Assembly (NCBI RefSeq): GCF_036322805.1
Contig: NZ_AP027272.1
Span: 2,604,001-2,668,000 of the forward strand
Reading direction: 5' to 3'
Source of the DNA: Planctobacterium marinum
GTDB lineage: Bacteria > Pseudomonadota > Gammaproteobacteria > Enterobacterales > Alteromonadaceae
Length of the DNA: 64,000 nt
Of this stretch, positions 37,652 to 48,326 are shown in pieces. The position numbers and the translations under genes are program-made. Position 1 is the first letter of the stretch, and every line of letters starts with the position of its first letter. The notes under the pieces were generated by a model. The model saw only the letters and a program-made list of their open reading frames with translations, ran no database searches and had not been told where the DNA came from.

Positions 37652-38965
37652 TTATTTACGTGCTTCAAATGCATAAGAGCCACCAACGCTGATATCGGTA
37701 TTGAGTAGCTCGATAAAATCTGCCATGGGAATGGCTTGTGAGAACAAATAGCCCTGCCCTGAATTGATTCCCAACTGGCGAAGAATATGCAGGTGCTGCA
37801 ATTCTTCAATGCCTTCAGCTACCACATTACAGGAAAGTGAATCGGCAATGACCTTGGTGGCTTCTACAATGGCTTTGTTAACCGGGTTCTCCAGCAGCTG
37901 CATAATAAAGGTTTTATCAATCTTGATAGTATCGATATCCAGATCCCGTATGTAGGCCAGATTAGAATAACCTTTTCCGAAATCATCAATAGCGATCTTG
38001 GCCCCCAATCGTTTAGCAGCCGCCAACTGTTTATTCACCATCAGTGAATTGGACATAGCCGCATCTTCAGTAAGCTCCAGCTCAATGCGACTTAAATCGA
38101 CGCACATGTTATCGCTATACTGTTTTAAGCGATGCACAAATTTATCGTCGTATAGCTGTGTCGGTGAAACGTTTACGGCCAAATTGATATCAAAACCCGC
38201 AGCCTGTAAATACAATAAACTATCGAAGGCTTTACGCAGCGCCCAATAACCTAGTTCATTCATCATGTTATAGGACTCGGCGGCATCGATAAGTGCGCCG
38301 GGGAACAACATGCCATCAAGTGGATGGTTCCAGCGCAACAAACACTCTGCCCCTGTGATTTGTAAGCTATTCAAATCGATTTTGGGCTGGAAATAAAGCT
38401 CTAATTCATCATGGGCGAAAGCGCGTTTTAAGTCGGCTTTAAGGGCTGACGCCCGGCCTCCTGAGTGACGGCGGTGCTCTAGGGTAACAATAGAGAAGTT
38501 ATCGTACTTATTACTCTTGGCTTGTTTTAACGCGGTTTCAGCGCCAGAGAAAAGGCGATTAACATCGCGATTATCAGTTGGGTTGGAGACCGCACCGACA
38601 TTGAAGTCAGCAATAAAGGCGTGATCGCCTATGTGAATCGGCGCTTTAAAGTGTTCGTTAAGACGAGTGTAAAAACTGTTGAGTTGCGTTGCTCTGTGTT
38701 GTCCGGGAAAAACCAGACCAAAAATGTCACCACTGACCCTGCCCACTTCAGCATCAAATGCAAAAATTGACTGAATACGCCTGACTATTTCCGCCAGTAT
38801 ATAATCACCTGCCTTATAACCAAAGCTGGTAGATACGTCGGAAAACCGGACAACATCAATAATGAACAACGATACCTGCCCATCCTGGTCAATCAGGTTT
38901 TGCACTTTTTGCAAAAACGCATATCGACTCGGGATTTCAGCAAGTACGTTATGAATAACGCTCAT
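37652..38965 (-). CDS. GGDEF/EAL protein, degenerate cyclase, probable c-di-GMP phosphodiesterase
   Basis: A 437-residue cytosolic protein without a sensor domain. The GGDEF site reads RVSGDIFGLVF, so diguanylate cyclase activity is unlikely. The EAL domain reads AECLLRW at the signature, keeping the metal-binding Glu, and has NVSPTQL, ELTEDA, IDDFGKGYSNL, TIKIDKTFI, VAEGIEE and GQGYLFS, the residues expected in an active phosphodiesterase. Monocistronic. Confidence 0.88.
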   Translation of the reverse strand: MSVIHNVLAEIPSRYAFLQKVQNLIDQDGQVSLFIIDVVRFSDVSTSFGYKAGDYILAEIVRRIQSIFAFDAEVGRVSGDIFGLVFPGQHRATQLNSFYTRLNEHFKAPIHIGDHAFIADFNVGAVSNPTDNRDVNRLFSGAETALKQAKSNKYDNFSIVTLEHRRHSGGRASALKADLKRAFAHDELELYFQPKIDLNSLQITGAECLLRWNHPLDGMLFPGALIDAAESYNMMNELGYWALRKAFDSLLYLQAAGFDINLAVNVSPTQLYDDKFVHRLKQYSDNMCVDLSRIELELTEDAAMSNSLMVNKQLAAAKRLGAKIAIDDFGKGYSNLAYIRDLDIDTIKIDKTFIMQLLENPVNKAIVEATKVIADSLSCNVVAEGIEELQHLHILRQLGINSGQGYLFSQAIPMADFIELLNTDISVGGSYAFEARK

Positions 38966-39020
38966 AGAGTACGACTAAACCTCACACAATCTCAGAGCGC
39001 AATTTAGCGTTTTTTTGCAC

Positions 39021-39053
39021 AAAAAAAAAGCCCTGATGGAATAATCAGGGCTT
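39021..39053 (-). terminator. Intrinsic terminator of glgP
   Basis: A 10-bp stem, AAGCCCTGAT / ATCAGGGCTT, with a 6-base loop is followed on the minus strand by about nine T. It is 93 bases after the glgP stop. Confidence 0.88.
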
Positions 39054-39145
39054 GAAACTGTAAAGATTACATTATGTTTTCACTAAACCCGGATCCGGGT
39101 GAAATGAAATCATCAGATTTCACAAATTTAACTCCATGTTTTAAA

Positions 39146-41680
39146 TCAGGAATTAACCTTGCAGCTCTCTAATTTCCAGATCTTACTGACATAATCACGG
39201 ATAGACCTGTCTGAGTTAAATTTACCCATATTGGCTGTATTGATGATGGCTTTCTCTGCCCAGCCAGCTTTATCTCGATACGCTGCATCAACTTGCTTGT
39301 GCGCCTCTGAATAAGACTCATAATCTGCCAACGCCAAATAGGAATCACCGTGATCCAGCAAACTGCGTTTGATTGAAGACAACTCACCGGGTTTGCCTGG
39401 CGTAAAGTAATCAGTGTCCATCCAGTCCAACACTGCTTTGATCTCTGCGTTTTGGTAGTAATGGTCGTGAGGATTGTAGCCCTTTTCACGCAATGCGTTA
39501 ACTTCATCCACGGTTAAGCCGAAAATGAAAATATTCTCTTCACCAACCTCTTCAGCAATTTCGATGTTCGCACCATCCATTGTGCCGATGGTTAAGGCCC
39601 CATTCAACGAAAGCTTCATATTCCCCGTACCTGACGCTTCTTTACCTGCAGTCGAAATCTGTTCAGACACATCTGCTGCCGGGATCATTTTCTCCGCCAG
39701 TGACACACGATAGTTAGGCAAGAAAACCACTTTTAACTTACTGTTTACGCGATTGTCAGAATTGATGCGCTCAGCAACCTTGTTGATGGCATAAATAATA
39801 TCTTTGGCAAGCTTATACCCGGGAGCCGCTTTGGCACCAAAAATAAAGACTCTGGGATGCATATCGTAATCAGGATTTTCCAATAGACGACGATATAAAG
39901 CCATGATGTGTAACAAATTCAGATGCTGACGTTTGTACTCGTGCAAACGTTTGATCTGGATATCGAAAATCGCATCGGGATCGATAGTCTCTCCCGTTAA
40001 ACGCAGAACCTCTTCTGCTAACGCTACTTTATTACGGCGTTTGATGGCCATAAACTCGTCCTGGAATTTCTTATCTTTCGCCAGCTTGGTCAGCCCAGTC
40101 AGCTTATCCAGGTGCACTGGCCAATCAGTACCGATTTTACTATCAATAAGTGCAGATAACTCAGGGTTACAGGCTTTTAACCAACGTCTCGGCGTAATAC
40201 CGTTGGTCACATTAGTGAATTTACCCGGCCACATTTCGTCAAACTCTGGGAATAAATTGGCTTTCACCAGCTTAGAGTGAATTTCGGCAACACCGTTAAC
40301 AGCAAACGAACCAATCACACTCAAATGGCCCATGCGCACCATTTTCTCATTACCTTCTTCGATAATAGATAGTTTGGACTTAACGTCTGTTTTACCGGGC
40401 CATTTTGCGTCCACTTCTTTCATGAAGCGGTGATTAATTTCGTAAATGATTTCCAGATAGCGAGGCAAGATCTTTTCAATCATTTTGGCTGGCCATTTTT
40501 CCAATGCTTCAGGAAGCAGTGTGTGGTTTGTATAAGCAAATACTTTAGTGGTAATTGCCCATGCATCGTCCCAAGACATTTCAGCTCTGTCCACCAAAAT
40601 ACGCATTAATTCAGGGATGGCGATAGCGGGATGGGTATCGTTTAATTGAATAACCACTTGCTCAGGGAAACGGCTCCAGTCATCCCCGTGCGCACGCTTG
40701 TAACGACGCACAATATCCTTTAATGAGCAGGCACAGAAGAAATATTGCTGAATAAGGCGCAGCTCTTTACCCGCTTCGGTTTCATCATTCGGATACAGTA
40801 CTTTTGAAATCGTTTCCGCTTGAACGGTCTCAGAGTGAGAGTCTACATAACCACCGGCATTAAAAACATCCCAGTTAAAATAGTCAGATGACTGGCTCTG
40901 CCATAATCTCAATACGTTAACGGTTTTACCCTCATAACCTACAACCGGGATATCCCAAGGTAAGCCTTTCACGATAGAACCCGGGTGCCATTCTTTTTGG
41001 ATCTTACCATTTTCACCGTACTTGGTTTCTACATAACCATAGAGCGGAATTTCCTGAATAGATTCAGGACGGCAAATTTCCCAAGGATTACCATAGTCAC
41101 GCCAGCTATCTGGACGCTCGATTTGTGCACCGTTTTGAATTTCCTGACGGAATAAACCGTGTTCGTAATGCAAACCATAACCAATAGCCGGCATTTCTAA
41201 GGTGGCAAGTGAATCGATATAACAGGCCGCAAGACGCCCTAATCCGCCATTGCCCAGAGCCATATCTGGCTCTTCTTCCATGATATCCGTCAAGCTGATG
41301 CCCAACTCCTGAAGCGCTTTATCAGTATTTTCAAACAACCCCAAGTTGTGCATGTTGTTGGACAGCAAACGCCCCATTAAGAACTCTGCAGAAAAATAAT
41401 GTACTGCACGAGTATCATTAAAGTAATGGGTTTTCTGGGTCATTCTCAGGCGTTCGAGTACCTGCTCATTGATGGCAGCGCATACCGCCTTCCACCATGC
41501 GTGATTATTCGCTTTATTTTCGTCGGTGCCTAAAGTGCAATGTAAATGTCTTACGATTGATTGCTTTAACGTTTCTTTGTCAAACTGCATTGAATTGCTG
41601 TTACTCGCAGCGGGCTTAACCGTTTTAGCCGCTGAAGTTTTGCGTGTATTCGTCTTTTTTGTTGTAGATCGGGTTGCCAT
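39146..41680 (-). CDS. glgP: Glycogen/alpha-glucan phosphorylase
   Basis: A PLP-dependent phosphorolysis enzyme releasing glucose-1-phosphate from glycogen or maltodextrin, 844 aa. The PLP Lys is in the signature [20 protein letters not shown]. Other family motifs include [15 protein letters not shown] and [14 protein letters not shown]. An additional N-terminal Lys/Thr/Ala-rich tail of about 32 residues looks disordered. Product handling fits the pgm gene directly upstream (glucose-1-P to glucose-6-P). MalP-type substrate preference is possible. Confidence 0.95.
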   Translation of the reverse strand: MATRSTTKKTNTRKTSAAKTVKPAASNSNSMQFDKETLKQSIVRHLHCTLGTDENKANNHAWWKAVCAAINEQVLERLRMTQKTHYFNDTRAVHYFSAEFLMGRLLSNNMHNLGLFENTDKALQELGISLTDIMEEEPDMALGNGGLGRLAACYIDSLATLEMPAIGYGLHYEHGLFRQEIQNGAQIERPDSWRDYGNPWEICRPESIQEIPLYGYVETKYGENGKIQKEWHPGSIVKGLPWDIPVVGYEGKTVNVLRLWQSQSSDYFNWDVFNAGGYVDSHSETVQAETISKVLYPNDETEAGKELRLIQQYFFCACSLKDIVRRYKRAHGDDWSRFPEQVVIQLNDTHPAIAIPELMRILVDRAEMSWDDAWAITTKVFAYTNHTLLPEALEKWPAKMIEKILPRYLEIIYEINHRFMKEVDAKWPGKTDVKSKLSIIEEGNEKMVRMGHLSVIGSFAVNGVAEIHSKLVKANLFPEFDEMWPGKFTNVTNGITPRRWLKACNPELSALIDSKIGTDWPVHLDKLTGLTKLAKDKKFQDEFMAIKRRNKVALAEEVLRLTGETIDPDAIFDIQIKRLHEYKRQHLNLLHIMALYRRLLENPDYDMHPRVFIFGAKAAPGYKLAKDIIYAINKVAERINSDNRVNSKLKVVFLPNYRVSLAEKMIPAADVSEQISTAGKEASGTGNMKLSLNGALTIGTMDGANIEIAEEVGEENIFIFGLTVDEVNALREKGYNPHDHYYQNAEIKAVLDWMDTDYFTPGKPGELSSIKRSLLDHGDSYLALADYESYSEAHKQVDAAYRDKAGWAEKAIINTANMGKFNSDRSIRDYVSKIWKLESCKVNS

Positions 41681-41909
41681 AATTTTAGCCTCGCTAATAT
41701 CAAACAGCAGTAGATTTTTTCGCCGTAAAAATGAAAAAACTCTACACCATTTTGTAATTAAATTACATATAATGCAGAGTTAACCACGTTTACGCCCGAA
41801 TTTTAAGTGCCAGAATGTTATTTTTTTGTTATTTTTTCAACACAAAAACAAGGGCAACAACTTTTTAACGCACTTTTTAACAAGCTATTAACATTTTAGA
41901 TTTAATTAG

Positions 41910-43562
41910 TTAACAATTTTTATTTTTGAACACCTCATCCACCAGATTTTGTGCTTCGCCTAACAACTGCTCCAAGTGCGCCTCACCATTGAAACTTTCA
42001 GCATAAATTTTATAGATATTTTCGGTACCTGAAGGTCTTGCAGCAAACCAACCATTTTCAGTACTGACTTTCACCCCACCTATTGCTGCGTTGTTACCCG
42101 GAGCATGGGTCTGAATTTGCTTAATCGTTTCACCCGCCAATTCACTGGACGAAACGTTTTCGGCACTTAAAGATTTTAACGCTGATTTTTGAGCCGGTGT
42201 TGCCGCCACATCGATGCGTTTATACGAAGGCGCACCAAACTGTTGCGTTAGAGATTGATAATGCTCGCCCGGATCTTTGTTGGTTTTGGCAAGAATCTCA
42301 GCACCAAGCAAACACAAAATGATGCCATCTTTATCGGTGGCCCAGGTTTTACCGTTGCGGCGCAAGAAAATGCCCCCGGCACTTTCCTCTCCCGCAAATC
42401 CCAATTCAGAGCTGAGCATGCCCTGTACAAACCATTTAAAGCCTACAGGCATTTCTGCCACACCTTTACCCAGATTTTTGGCAACCCGATCGATCATTGA
42501 ACTAGAAACCAGGGTTTTGCCTATCTGCAACGAGGAAGGCCATTCAGGGCGGTTTTGATATAGGTAGTTAATGGCTACCGCCAGATAGTGGTTGGGATTC
42601 ATTAATCCCACAGATGGGGTAACGATACCGTGGCGGTCAAAATCCGGATCGTTGCCAAACGCCAAGTCGTATTTGTCTTTTAAACCAATCAGACCTGCCA
42701 TAGCGTAAGGCGAAGAGCAATCCATGCGCAACTTGCCATCTTTGTCCCGCGTCATGAAAGAAAACGTGGGGTCCACATTGGGATTCACTACATCGATATT
42801 AAGGCCATAGCGCTCAGCAATGACATCCCAGTAGCCCAGACCTGCACCGCCCAACGGATCAGTACCCAGTTTTAAGCCAGCATCAGCTATCGCTTGCATA
42901 TCGATAACCTGATCTAATTGCTCAATATAATTTTGTTTAAAATCTTGCTCAGAATAATATTCACTATTGAGTGCCTGCTGAAAAGACACTCGCTTAACAT
43001 CTTTACTGCCCGCCTCAATTATCTGATTGGCGCGCGCTTGAATAATATCAGTAACATCGCTATCAGCCGGGCCGCCATTAGGTGGGTTGTATTTAAATCC
43101 ACCGTCCTCTGGTGGATTGTGAGATGGCGTGATCACAATGCCATCTCCAAGTCCGGAGACTCTGCCCTCGTTAAAACACAAAATAGCGTGAGAAATAACT
43201 GGGGTTGGGGTATAGCCCCTGCCCTGTTGTGCCACAACGGTTACCCCATTGGCCACTAGTACCTCAACCGCAGTAACAAAAGCAGCTTCAGATAGTGCAT
43301 GAGTATCCATACCAATGAACATCGGACCACTTGTGCCCTGATTCTTGCGAAACTCTGCCAGTGCCTGACTAATGGCTGCAATGTGGGTTTCAGTAAAAGT
43401 TGCACTCAGCGAACTGCCCCTGTGGCCCGAAGTACCGAAGGACACCATTTGTGTGGCATCGCTGATATCAGGGTGAGCACTGTAATAACTGCTCATTAAG
43501 CGGGGAACATTGACCAATTGTTCTCTGGATGCCGGTTTGCCGGCCTCTGGGTGAAGTGCCAT
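41910..43562 (-). CDS. pgm: Phosphoglucomutase (alpha-D-glucose phosphate-specific)
   Basis: Interconverts glucose-1-P and glucose-6-P, 550 aa. It has SFGTSGHRGSS, the phosphoserine loop TPSHNPPEDGGFKYNPP, the metal-binding GNDPDFDRHG, the sugar loop GEESAGG and a C-terminal ARPSGTENIYKIY. It matches the E. coli Pgm type. Upstream of glgP with a 229-base gap that shows only AT-rich sequence. Divergent from ybfF across 212 bases; in E. coli seqA lies between these genes, but no seqA is present here. Confidence 0.95.
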   Translation of the reverse strand: MALHPEAGKPASREQLVNVPRLMSSYYSAHPDISDATQMVSFGTSGHRGSSLSATFTETHIAAISQALAEFRKNQGTSGPMFIGMDTHALSEAAFVTAVEVLVANGVTVVAQQGRGYTPTPVISHAILCFNEGRVSGLGDGIVITPSHNPPEDGGFKYNPPNGGPADSDVTDIIQARANQIIEAGSKDVKRVSFQQALNSEYYSEQDFKQNYIEQLDQVIDMQAIADAGLKLGTDPLGGAGLGYWDVIAERYGLNIDVVNPNVDPTFSFMTRDKDGKLRMDCSSPYAMAGLIGLKDKYDLAFGNDPDFDRHGIVTPSVGLMNPNHYLAVAINYLYQNRPEWPSSLQIGKTLVSSSMIDRVAKNLGKGVAEMPVGFKWFVQGMLSSELGFAGEESAGGIFLRRNGKTWATDKDGIILCLLGAEILAKTNKDPGEHYQSLTQQFGAPSYKRIDVAATPAQKSALKSLSAENVSSSELAGETIKQIQTHAPGNNAAIGGVKVSTENGWFAARPSGTENIYKIYAESFNGEAHLEQLLGEAQNLVDEVFKNKNC

Positions 43563-43774
43563 ATCAAAATATCCTGTTTTAAAAAATAGATGAAACTCTG
43601 ATCGCAGGGATATCAGTTACTGGTCGATAACCTCGACTACAGACACTGAATTTTGGCTTAAATGCCAACAAACTAACCGTAAGTAGCATATACCAATATT
43701 TTTGTACTTGTTAAATTACCCGATTAACCACACATTTCAATGAAATTTCAGAGATAAGACCTGATAAAAACATT

Positions 43775-44545
43775 ATGATTTTAAATTACGAGATAAAAGG
43801 CCAAGGCGAACCCATCGTACTACTACATGGTTTATTCGGCAGCCTTGAAAACCTGGGAGTCATTGCCCGGCAGTTGGAAGACGAATACCAGATCATCAGC
43901 ATAGATCTGCCAGACCATGGCCGCTCAGCACAAACAGAACAATTTAGTTTTTCATTATATGCTGATAGCGTGGTTGAAACCTTAAAGTCTATCGATTTAC
44001 AGCAGGTTAACCTCTTGGGACACTCATTAGGCGGTAAGGTGGCAATGCAAATTGCGCTTCAATATCCAGCATTGGTAAAGAATCTGATAGTGGCTGATAT
44101 TGCGCCTGTTTCCTACTCTCCCAGACACCAAAACGTATTTAACGCCTTGCAAAGCTTTAAACCTGAAGAGATAAGCAGTCGCCAGCAGGCAGATAAAGCC
44201 ATGGCCGAGTTTGTTCAGGAAGCCGGGGTGCGTCAGTTTTTATTAAAAAGCCTGGCGAAACTGGAAAACGGAAAGTTTGCCTGGCGTTTTAATCTGGAAT
44301 TATTAATTCGAGATTATCACCTGTTGTCACAAGCGATTAGCTCGGATAAAAATTATGCTGGACGCACCTTGTTTATCAAAGGCGGTAATAGCGACTACAT
44401 TACCCGAGAACATCAATCTGCCATTAGTGCCCTGTTTCCCATTGCGGAGGCTCGAATAATCAATGGGGTTGGACACTGGTTACACGCAGAAAAGCCAGTG
44501 GTATTTGCCGGCATTGTGTCGCGCTTCTTAGAAGAGTGTCAGTGA
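43775..44545 (+). CDS. ybfF: Alpha/beta hydrolase, acyl-CoA esterase YbfF-like
   Basis: A 256-residue alpha/beta hydrolase. The oxyanion-hole motif is LLHGLFGSLENLG, the nucleophile Ser in GHSLGGKVAM, and the catalytic His in GVGHWLHAEKP. YbfF-type esterases cleave short and long acyl-CoA and malonyl-CoA thioesters. Position next to pgm and upstream of fldA/fur matches the enterobacterial neighbourhood and supports the name. Confidence 0.85.
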   Translation: MILNYEIKGQGEPIVLLHGLFGSLENLGVIARQLEDEYQIISIDLPDHGRSAQTEQFSFSLYADSVVETLKSIDLQQVNLLGHSLGGKVAMQIALQYPALVKNLIVADIAPVSYSPRHQNVFNALQSFKPEEISSRQQADKAMAEFVQEAGVRQFLLKSLAKLENGKFAWRFNLELLIRDYHLLSQAISSDKNYAGRTLFIKGGNSDYITREHQSAISALFPIAEARIINGVGHWLHAEKPVVFAGIVSRFLEECQ

Positions 44546-44556
44546 TGACAATAATA

Positions 44557-44570
44557 TTGATTAACATCAA
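44557..44570 (+). promoter_or_regulatory. FNR-like box
   Basis: TTGAT-TAAC-ATCAA is a perfect match to the FNR/Anr consensus TTGAT-N4-ATCAA. Its centre is about 61 bases upstream of the start predicted from the promoter at 44589-44617, the classical class I activator position. Confidence 0.7.
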
Positions 44571-44588
44571 TGAAAGTTGGCGGGCCAA

Positions 44589-44617
44589 TTAACAACATAT
44601 GCAGCCTGTGCTATAGT
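44589..44617 (+). promoter_or_regulatory. Sigma70 promoter of the DUF2788-fldA genes
   Basis: TTAACA (44589-44594, five of six) and TATAGT (44612-44617, five of six) with a 17-base spacer. The predicted start is near 44624, 30 bases before the DUF2788 ATG. Confidence 0.7.
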
Positions 44618-44653
44618 GCGCGCCAAATTATGATGTCAAAATTAAACTAACCC

Positions 44654-44863
44654 ATGCTAAGTGAATATTACGAACAAATAGAAACCATAATAATGTACTT
44701 GGCACTCAGTGGTTTATTCCTGTTAATGGGTTTTGCCGTACACGATGTACTGAAGAAAAACGAGATCCCAATGGGCGGTCGTATCGTAGTTTACTCAGTA
44801 TTGTTTTTTGGCTGTGTAGGCTTTTTAGCCAAAGGCATCATTCAAGTATTTTTCAGCGCCTGA
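44654..44863 (+). CDS. DUF2788 family small membrane protein
   Basis: A 69-residue protein with two TM helices (about 12-30 and 43-66) joined by the polar loop VLKKNEIPMGGR. This is the DUF2788 pattern, commonly encoded before flavodoxin in marine gammaproteobacteria. Function unknown. It is transcribed from a clear promoter with an FNR-like box and precedes fldA by 81 bases. A GCCTGAG-GAA-CTCAGGC hairpin (44899-44915) without T-run lies in that gap. Confidence 0.85.
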   Translation: MLSEYYEQIETIIMYLALSGLFLLMGFAVHDVLKKNEIPMGGRIVVYSVLFFGCVGFLAKGIIQVFFSA

Positions 44864-44944
44864 TAAATCCAGGCCAATTCAATTTGTAGTTGTAACCCGC
44901 CTGAGGAACTCAGGCAGCATTCTTTAAAGCGAGATGTAAAACTA

Positions 44945-45469
44945 ATGGCAATCGTCGGACTATTTTTCGGTAGTGACACTGGTAACACGGAACACGTGGC
45001 CAAAATGATTCAGAAAGAGATTGGTAAGGATATCATTGATATTCATGACATCGCCAAGAGCACCAAAGAAGATATCGAGAAATACGATTTTCTGCTGTTC
45101 GGTATCCCCACATGGTACTACGGTGAAGCCCAATGCGACTGGGATGACTTTTTCCCTGAATTAGAAGAAATCGATTTTAACGATAAACTTGTGGGTATTT
45201 TTGGTTGTGGTGATCAAGAAGATTATGCTGAGTACTTTCTGGATGCCATGGGCATGGTACGCGATATCGTCGAAACCAAAGGCGCCATTATTGTAGGGCA
45301 TTGGTCTTCTGAAGGTTACGACTTCGAAGCCTCCAAAGGCCTGGTAGATGACAACCACTTTGTCGGCTTGGGAATTGATGAGGATCGCCAACCTGAACTC
45401 ACTGAAGAGCGCGTTAAAGCCTGGTCAAAACAGATCTTTGAAGAGATGTGTTTGTCTGAATTGGCATAA
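44945..45469 (+). CDS. fldA: Flavodoxin
   Basis: A 174-residue long-chain flavodoxin, a soluble FMN electron carrier. The phosphate-binding loop is FGSDTGNTEHVAK, followed by the FMN-stacking Trp region GIPTWYYGEAQCDWDDF and GCGDQEDYAEYF. The context (DUF2788 before it, fur after it) matches the common gammaproteobacterial arrangement. Confidence 0.95.
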   Translation: MAIVGLFFGSDTGNTEHVAKMIQKEIGKDIIDIHDIAKSTKEDIEKYDFLLFGIPTWYYGEAQCDWDDFFPELEEIDFNDKLVGIFGCGDQEDYAEYFLDAMGMVRDIVETKGAIIVGHWSSEGYDFEASKGLVDDNHFVGLGIDEDRQPELTEERVKAWSKQIFEEMCLSELA

Positions 45470-45484
45470 CATTAACTATTGTTC

Positions 45485-45510
45485 AAAAAAGGGAGCAGCA
45501 GCTCCCTTTC
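45485..45510. terminator. Bidirectional terminator between fldA and the MCP gene
   Basis: The stem AAAGGGAGC / GCTCCCTTT has a 4-base loop. On the minus strand it runs into T6 (for the MCP gene, stop at 45532). On the plus strand the T-tract is short (TTTCTCTT), for fldA. Confidence 0.75.
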
Positions 45511-45531
45511 TCTTATCAGTTAAAACCTTTA

Positions 45532-47553
45532 TTAAACTTTAAACTTAGTTACCGCTTCTTTTAGTTGCGCCATCAAGCAATTTACTTCGTCGGTTGCCGT
45601 ATTAGATTGCTCAGTTAGGGCTGCACTGTTATCAGCCAAATCCACTATGGTATTGAGTCGCTTGGATACGTCGTTAAGTACCCTGTCCTGCTCACCCGAG
45701 TCTTTCACAATGCGATTGTTTACATCCGACAGCTCTTCGATGATCTCTGTGATTTGTGACACCTTGGTGTTAACTTCCCGGATCATCTCAACACTCTTGT
45801 CGGATAGCGCTTTACCTTCTTCGATGGTGCGTACCGCTTTGTCGGCATCCGATTGTAAACTGCCGATCATGGTTTCGATTTCCTGAGTGGAGTTTTGAGT
45901 TTTAGTGGCCAAAGTACGTACTTCATCTGCTACTACCGCAAAACCACGGCCTTGCTCACCCGCCCTGGCAGCTTCGATAGCCGCATTCAAGGCCAGTAAA
46001 TTGGTTTGTTCAGCGATACTTTTGATTACGTCAAGAATACCGCCTATATTGCGACTGTTTTCCGCCAGATTAGAAATAACTTCGCTGGAATAATCTGCCT
46101 GAGTTGCCTGTTGCTGGATTTGTTTCTCGCCTTCTGCGGCTAAACCGGTTGCCTGGTTTGACTGCCGGGCAACATCATTGAGTTTCTCCATACCATGGCG
46201 AATTTGCTCAACGTTATTCTGACTGCTGTGTCTGACCAATTCAGTGCTTTCAGCGGTGAGATGGATTTGTTCTCTTTGTTTATCCACCTTTTCCAGTGCC
46301 TGATGGCCCAACTCCACAGTTTGCGCCGTAGCGGCATTCAAACCCTCTTGCTGTTCCAGTATGTGCACAACCAACTCGTGAAGATTCTCAGATAACAGGT
46401 TAACTTGTTTGGACAAATCACCGAACTCGCAGTTGCTGGAAGCGTCGGCTTTGAGGGTGAGATCGCCAGAGCTGATAACCTTGAGGCTGCGTGATATACG
46501 ACTGATAGGTCCAGAAATACTCTTGTATACCACTATGCCGGTTCCCACCGCCAGGCCGGTGCCCAACAGCATAATTACTACGCCTATGGTTATGTTGGTT
46601 TCGATGATATTCAGGATTTCATTTTGCCCATCTAAGGTGCTGTCATTAACCTTGTCGAACAGTGTTTTAAAACTCTCCAGGCCTTGGTCTACGTAAGAGT
46701 CAGCGGCAGTATTCGCTTGTCGAGCTGACGCCAGTTTATCCAGCTTGTAATTGTGCATAGCAACAACGCCATTGCTGCCAAATATTAACGGCTTTAATTT
46801 ACTTAACTGCTCTTTATAATCATCCACTAGACCATCTGTTTCTACAGACTCTGCAAGACGCGTCACAAATTGATCCGCTTCTTCGATATTGCTCATGGAG
46901 AACTCCATGCTACTAACAATATCGCCAGATACTTTAGCATCTTCTGTGGAGACAAGTTCATTGGTAGAGTTCAACAAGGTAATTAGTAAGGTATCAATGT
47001 TGTTACCTGCCCCCGCCAGGCTTTTAAGATCATCATCGGTGTCCGCACCGGGCATGTAGGCCAAATCCAGTAAAGGTGCACTGGTATCATCTACCGCTAA
47101 TGACACTTTCTCCATATAGCTAGCGATGCTGTTGCGTTGATTGAGATAAGACTGCCTCTCCAGATACATGGTCTTTGCGTTTTGTAAGTACAACTCTACT
47201 GAACGTTTACCTTCACTGAGGTACTGACGTTGGTTGGTTTCAATAGACATCTGTTCTAAAGAGCGCAATGTGCCTTCAAATTCACTGAGAAGATTATCAA
47301 ATTCACTTTTGTTAGTGTTAAGTGCGGACAGGTTATCCATGTAATAACCACGCAATGAGGCCTTACCCAGATTTAAAAGCTGTGTCTGAATCTTTAACAC
47401 CTGGCTCTGCAAAGGCATTTTTTCATTAATCACAGACTCAGACGACTCTCTGATATCAGACAGCCCGACGTAGGACATCACATTTGTGATGAACAACACG
47501 AATCCCAGCAATATGAATCCGAGAATCGTTTTTGCTACTACTGTAAAACGCAT
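45532..47553 (-). CDS. Methyl-accepting chemotaxis protein
   Basis: A 673-residue membrane chemoreceptor. TM1 is at about 10-30, then a long all-helical periplasmic sensor (about 31-325), TM2 (about 327-348), HAMP, and a signalling domain centred on [20 protein letters not shown]. No C-terminal pentapeptide. It is transcribed against its neighbours and separates fldA from fur, which are adjacent in E. coli. Ligand unknown. Confidence 0.92.
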   Translation of the reverse strand: MRFTVVAKTILGFILLGFVLFITNVMSYVGLSDIRESSESVINEKMPLQSQVLKIQTQLLNLGKASLRGYYMDNLSALNTNKSEFDNLLSEFEGTLRSLEQMSIETNQRQYLSEGKRSVELYLQNAKTMYLERQSYLNQRNSIASYMEKVSLAVDDTSAPLLDLAYMPGADTDDDLKSLAGAGNNIDTLLITLLNSTNELVSTEDAKVSGDIVSSMEFSMSNIEEADQFVTRLAESVETDGLVDDYKEQLSKLKPLIFGSNGVVAMHNYKLDKLASARQANTAADSYVDQGLESFKTLFDKVNDSTLDGQNEILNIIETNITIGVVIMLLGTGLAVGTGIVVYKSISGPISRISRSLKVISSGDLTLKADASSNCEFGDLSKQVNLLSENLHELVVHILEQQEGLNAATAQTVELGHQALEKVDKQREQIHLTAESTELVRHSSQNNVEQIRHGMEKLNDVARQSNQATGLAAEGEKQIQQQATQADYSSEVISNLAENSRNIGGILDVIKSIAEQTNLLALNAAIEAARAGEQGRGFAVVADEVRTLATKTQNSTQEIETMIGSLQSDADKAVRTIEEGKALSDKSVEMIREVNTKVSQITEIIEELSDVNNRIVKDSGEQDRVLNDVSKRLNTIVDLADNSAALTEQSNTATDEVNCLMAQLKEAVTKFKV

Positions 47554-47792
47554 AATTTTTATTGCCTCATTATTTTTCTAATTGGCAGTCAATCGCTTAG
47601 ATATCATATCGGCCATATTTACTATAGCCTTAATTTCCAAAACCAGTATATAAATTGGGGTCAATGCACTGGCTTTAAATCTATGATTTTTCTAGCTTAC
47701 TCACTTAATTCTAGCTCAGTATAACGCCATGTGGTACAACCAGTTAACTTGTTTTTAACAAATAGCCAATATTTTTATTCTGAATATCCCCC

Positions 47793-47820
47793 TTTTAATC
47801 TCGTGCAAGTCACTTATAAT
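47793..47820 (+). promoter_or_regulatory. Promoter candidate of fur
   Basis: A perfect TATAAT lies at 47815-47820 with a weak TTTTAA 16 bases upstream. It is 31 bases before the fur ATG. The rest of the 298-base gap (47554-47792) shows no recognisable site; I see no convincing Fur box. Confidence 0.5.
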
Positions 47821-47851
47821 GTCGTCAAATTGAGATTTATAAGCCAATCAC

Positions 47852-48271
47852 ATGGATCAAAATCAAGAACTAAAGAAAGCTGGTCTGAAAGTCACGTTGC
47901 CCCGCCTGAAGATTCTGGAAATTCTGAAAGAACCGAAAAATCAACACATTAGCGCTGAAGATGTGTACAAAATCTTGTTAGAGCAAGGTGAAGATATTGG
48001 TTTGGCTACGGTTTACCGCGTACTCAACCAGTTTGATGATGCCGGCATTTTAGATCGTCATCATTTTGAAGGCGGAAAGTCTGTATTTGAGATCAGCGAC
48101 AAGAATCATCACGATCATTTGGTATGTCTTGATTGCGGCAAAGTCATCGAATTTGAAGATGACGTTATTGAAACGCGTCAAAACGAAATAGCGCAAGCCC
48201 ACAATATCAAGCTAACCAATCACAGCCTTTATTTGTACGGAAGGTGTGTTAACGAAAAGTGTGATCACTAG
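47852..48271 (+). CDS. fur: Ferric uptake regulator
   Basis: A 139-residue iron-responsive repressor. The winged HTH (KVTLPRLKILEIL, DIGLATVYRVLNQF) precedes the metal-binding His cluster (HHDHLVCLDCGK) and a second Cys pair (CVNEKCDH) for structural zinc. Length and motifs are those of gammaproteobacterial Fur rather than Zur or PerR. Followed by a strong terminator. Confidence 0.96.
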   Translation: MDQNQELKKAGLKVTLPRLKILEILKEPKNQHISAEDVYKILLEQGEDIGLATVYRVLNQFDDAGILDRHHFEGGKSVFEISDKNHHDHLVCLDCGKVIEFEDDVIETRQNEIAQAHNIKLTNHSLYLYGRCVNEKCDH

Positions 48272-48296
48272 TCATAAAACACTTCCACCCGGTTGC

Positions 48297-48326
48297 AAAA
48301 GCCAACTTCGTTAAGTTGGCTTTTTT
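48297..48326 (+). terminator. Intrinsic terminator of fur
   Basis: The stem AAGCCAACTT / AAGTTGGCTT has the tetraloop CGTT and continues into six T on the plus strand. It directly abuts the stop of alr (48325) on the other strand. Confidence 0.88.
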
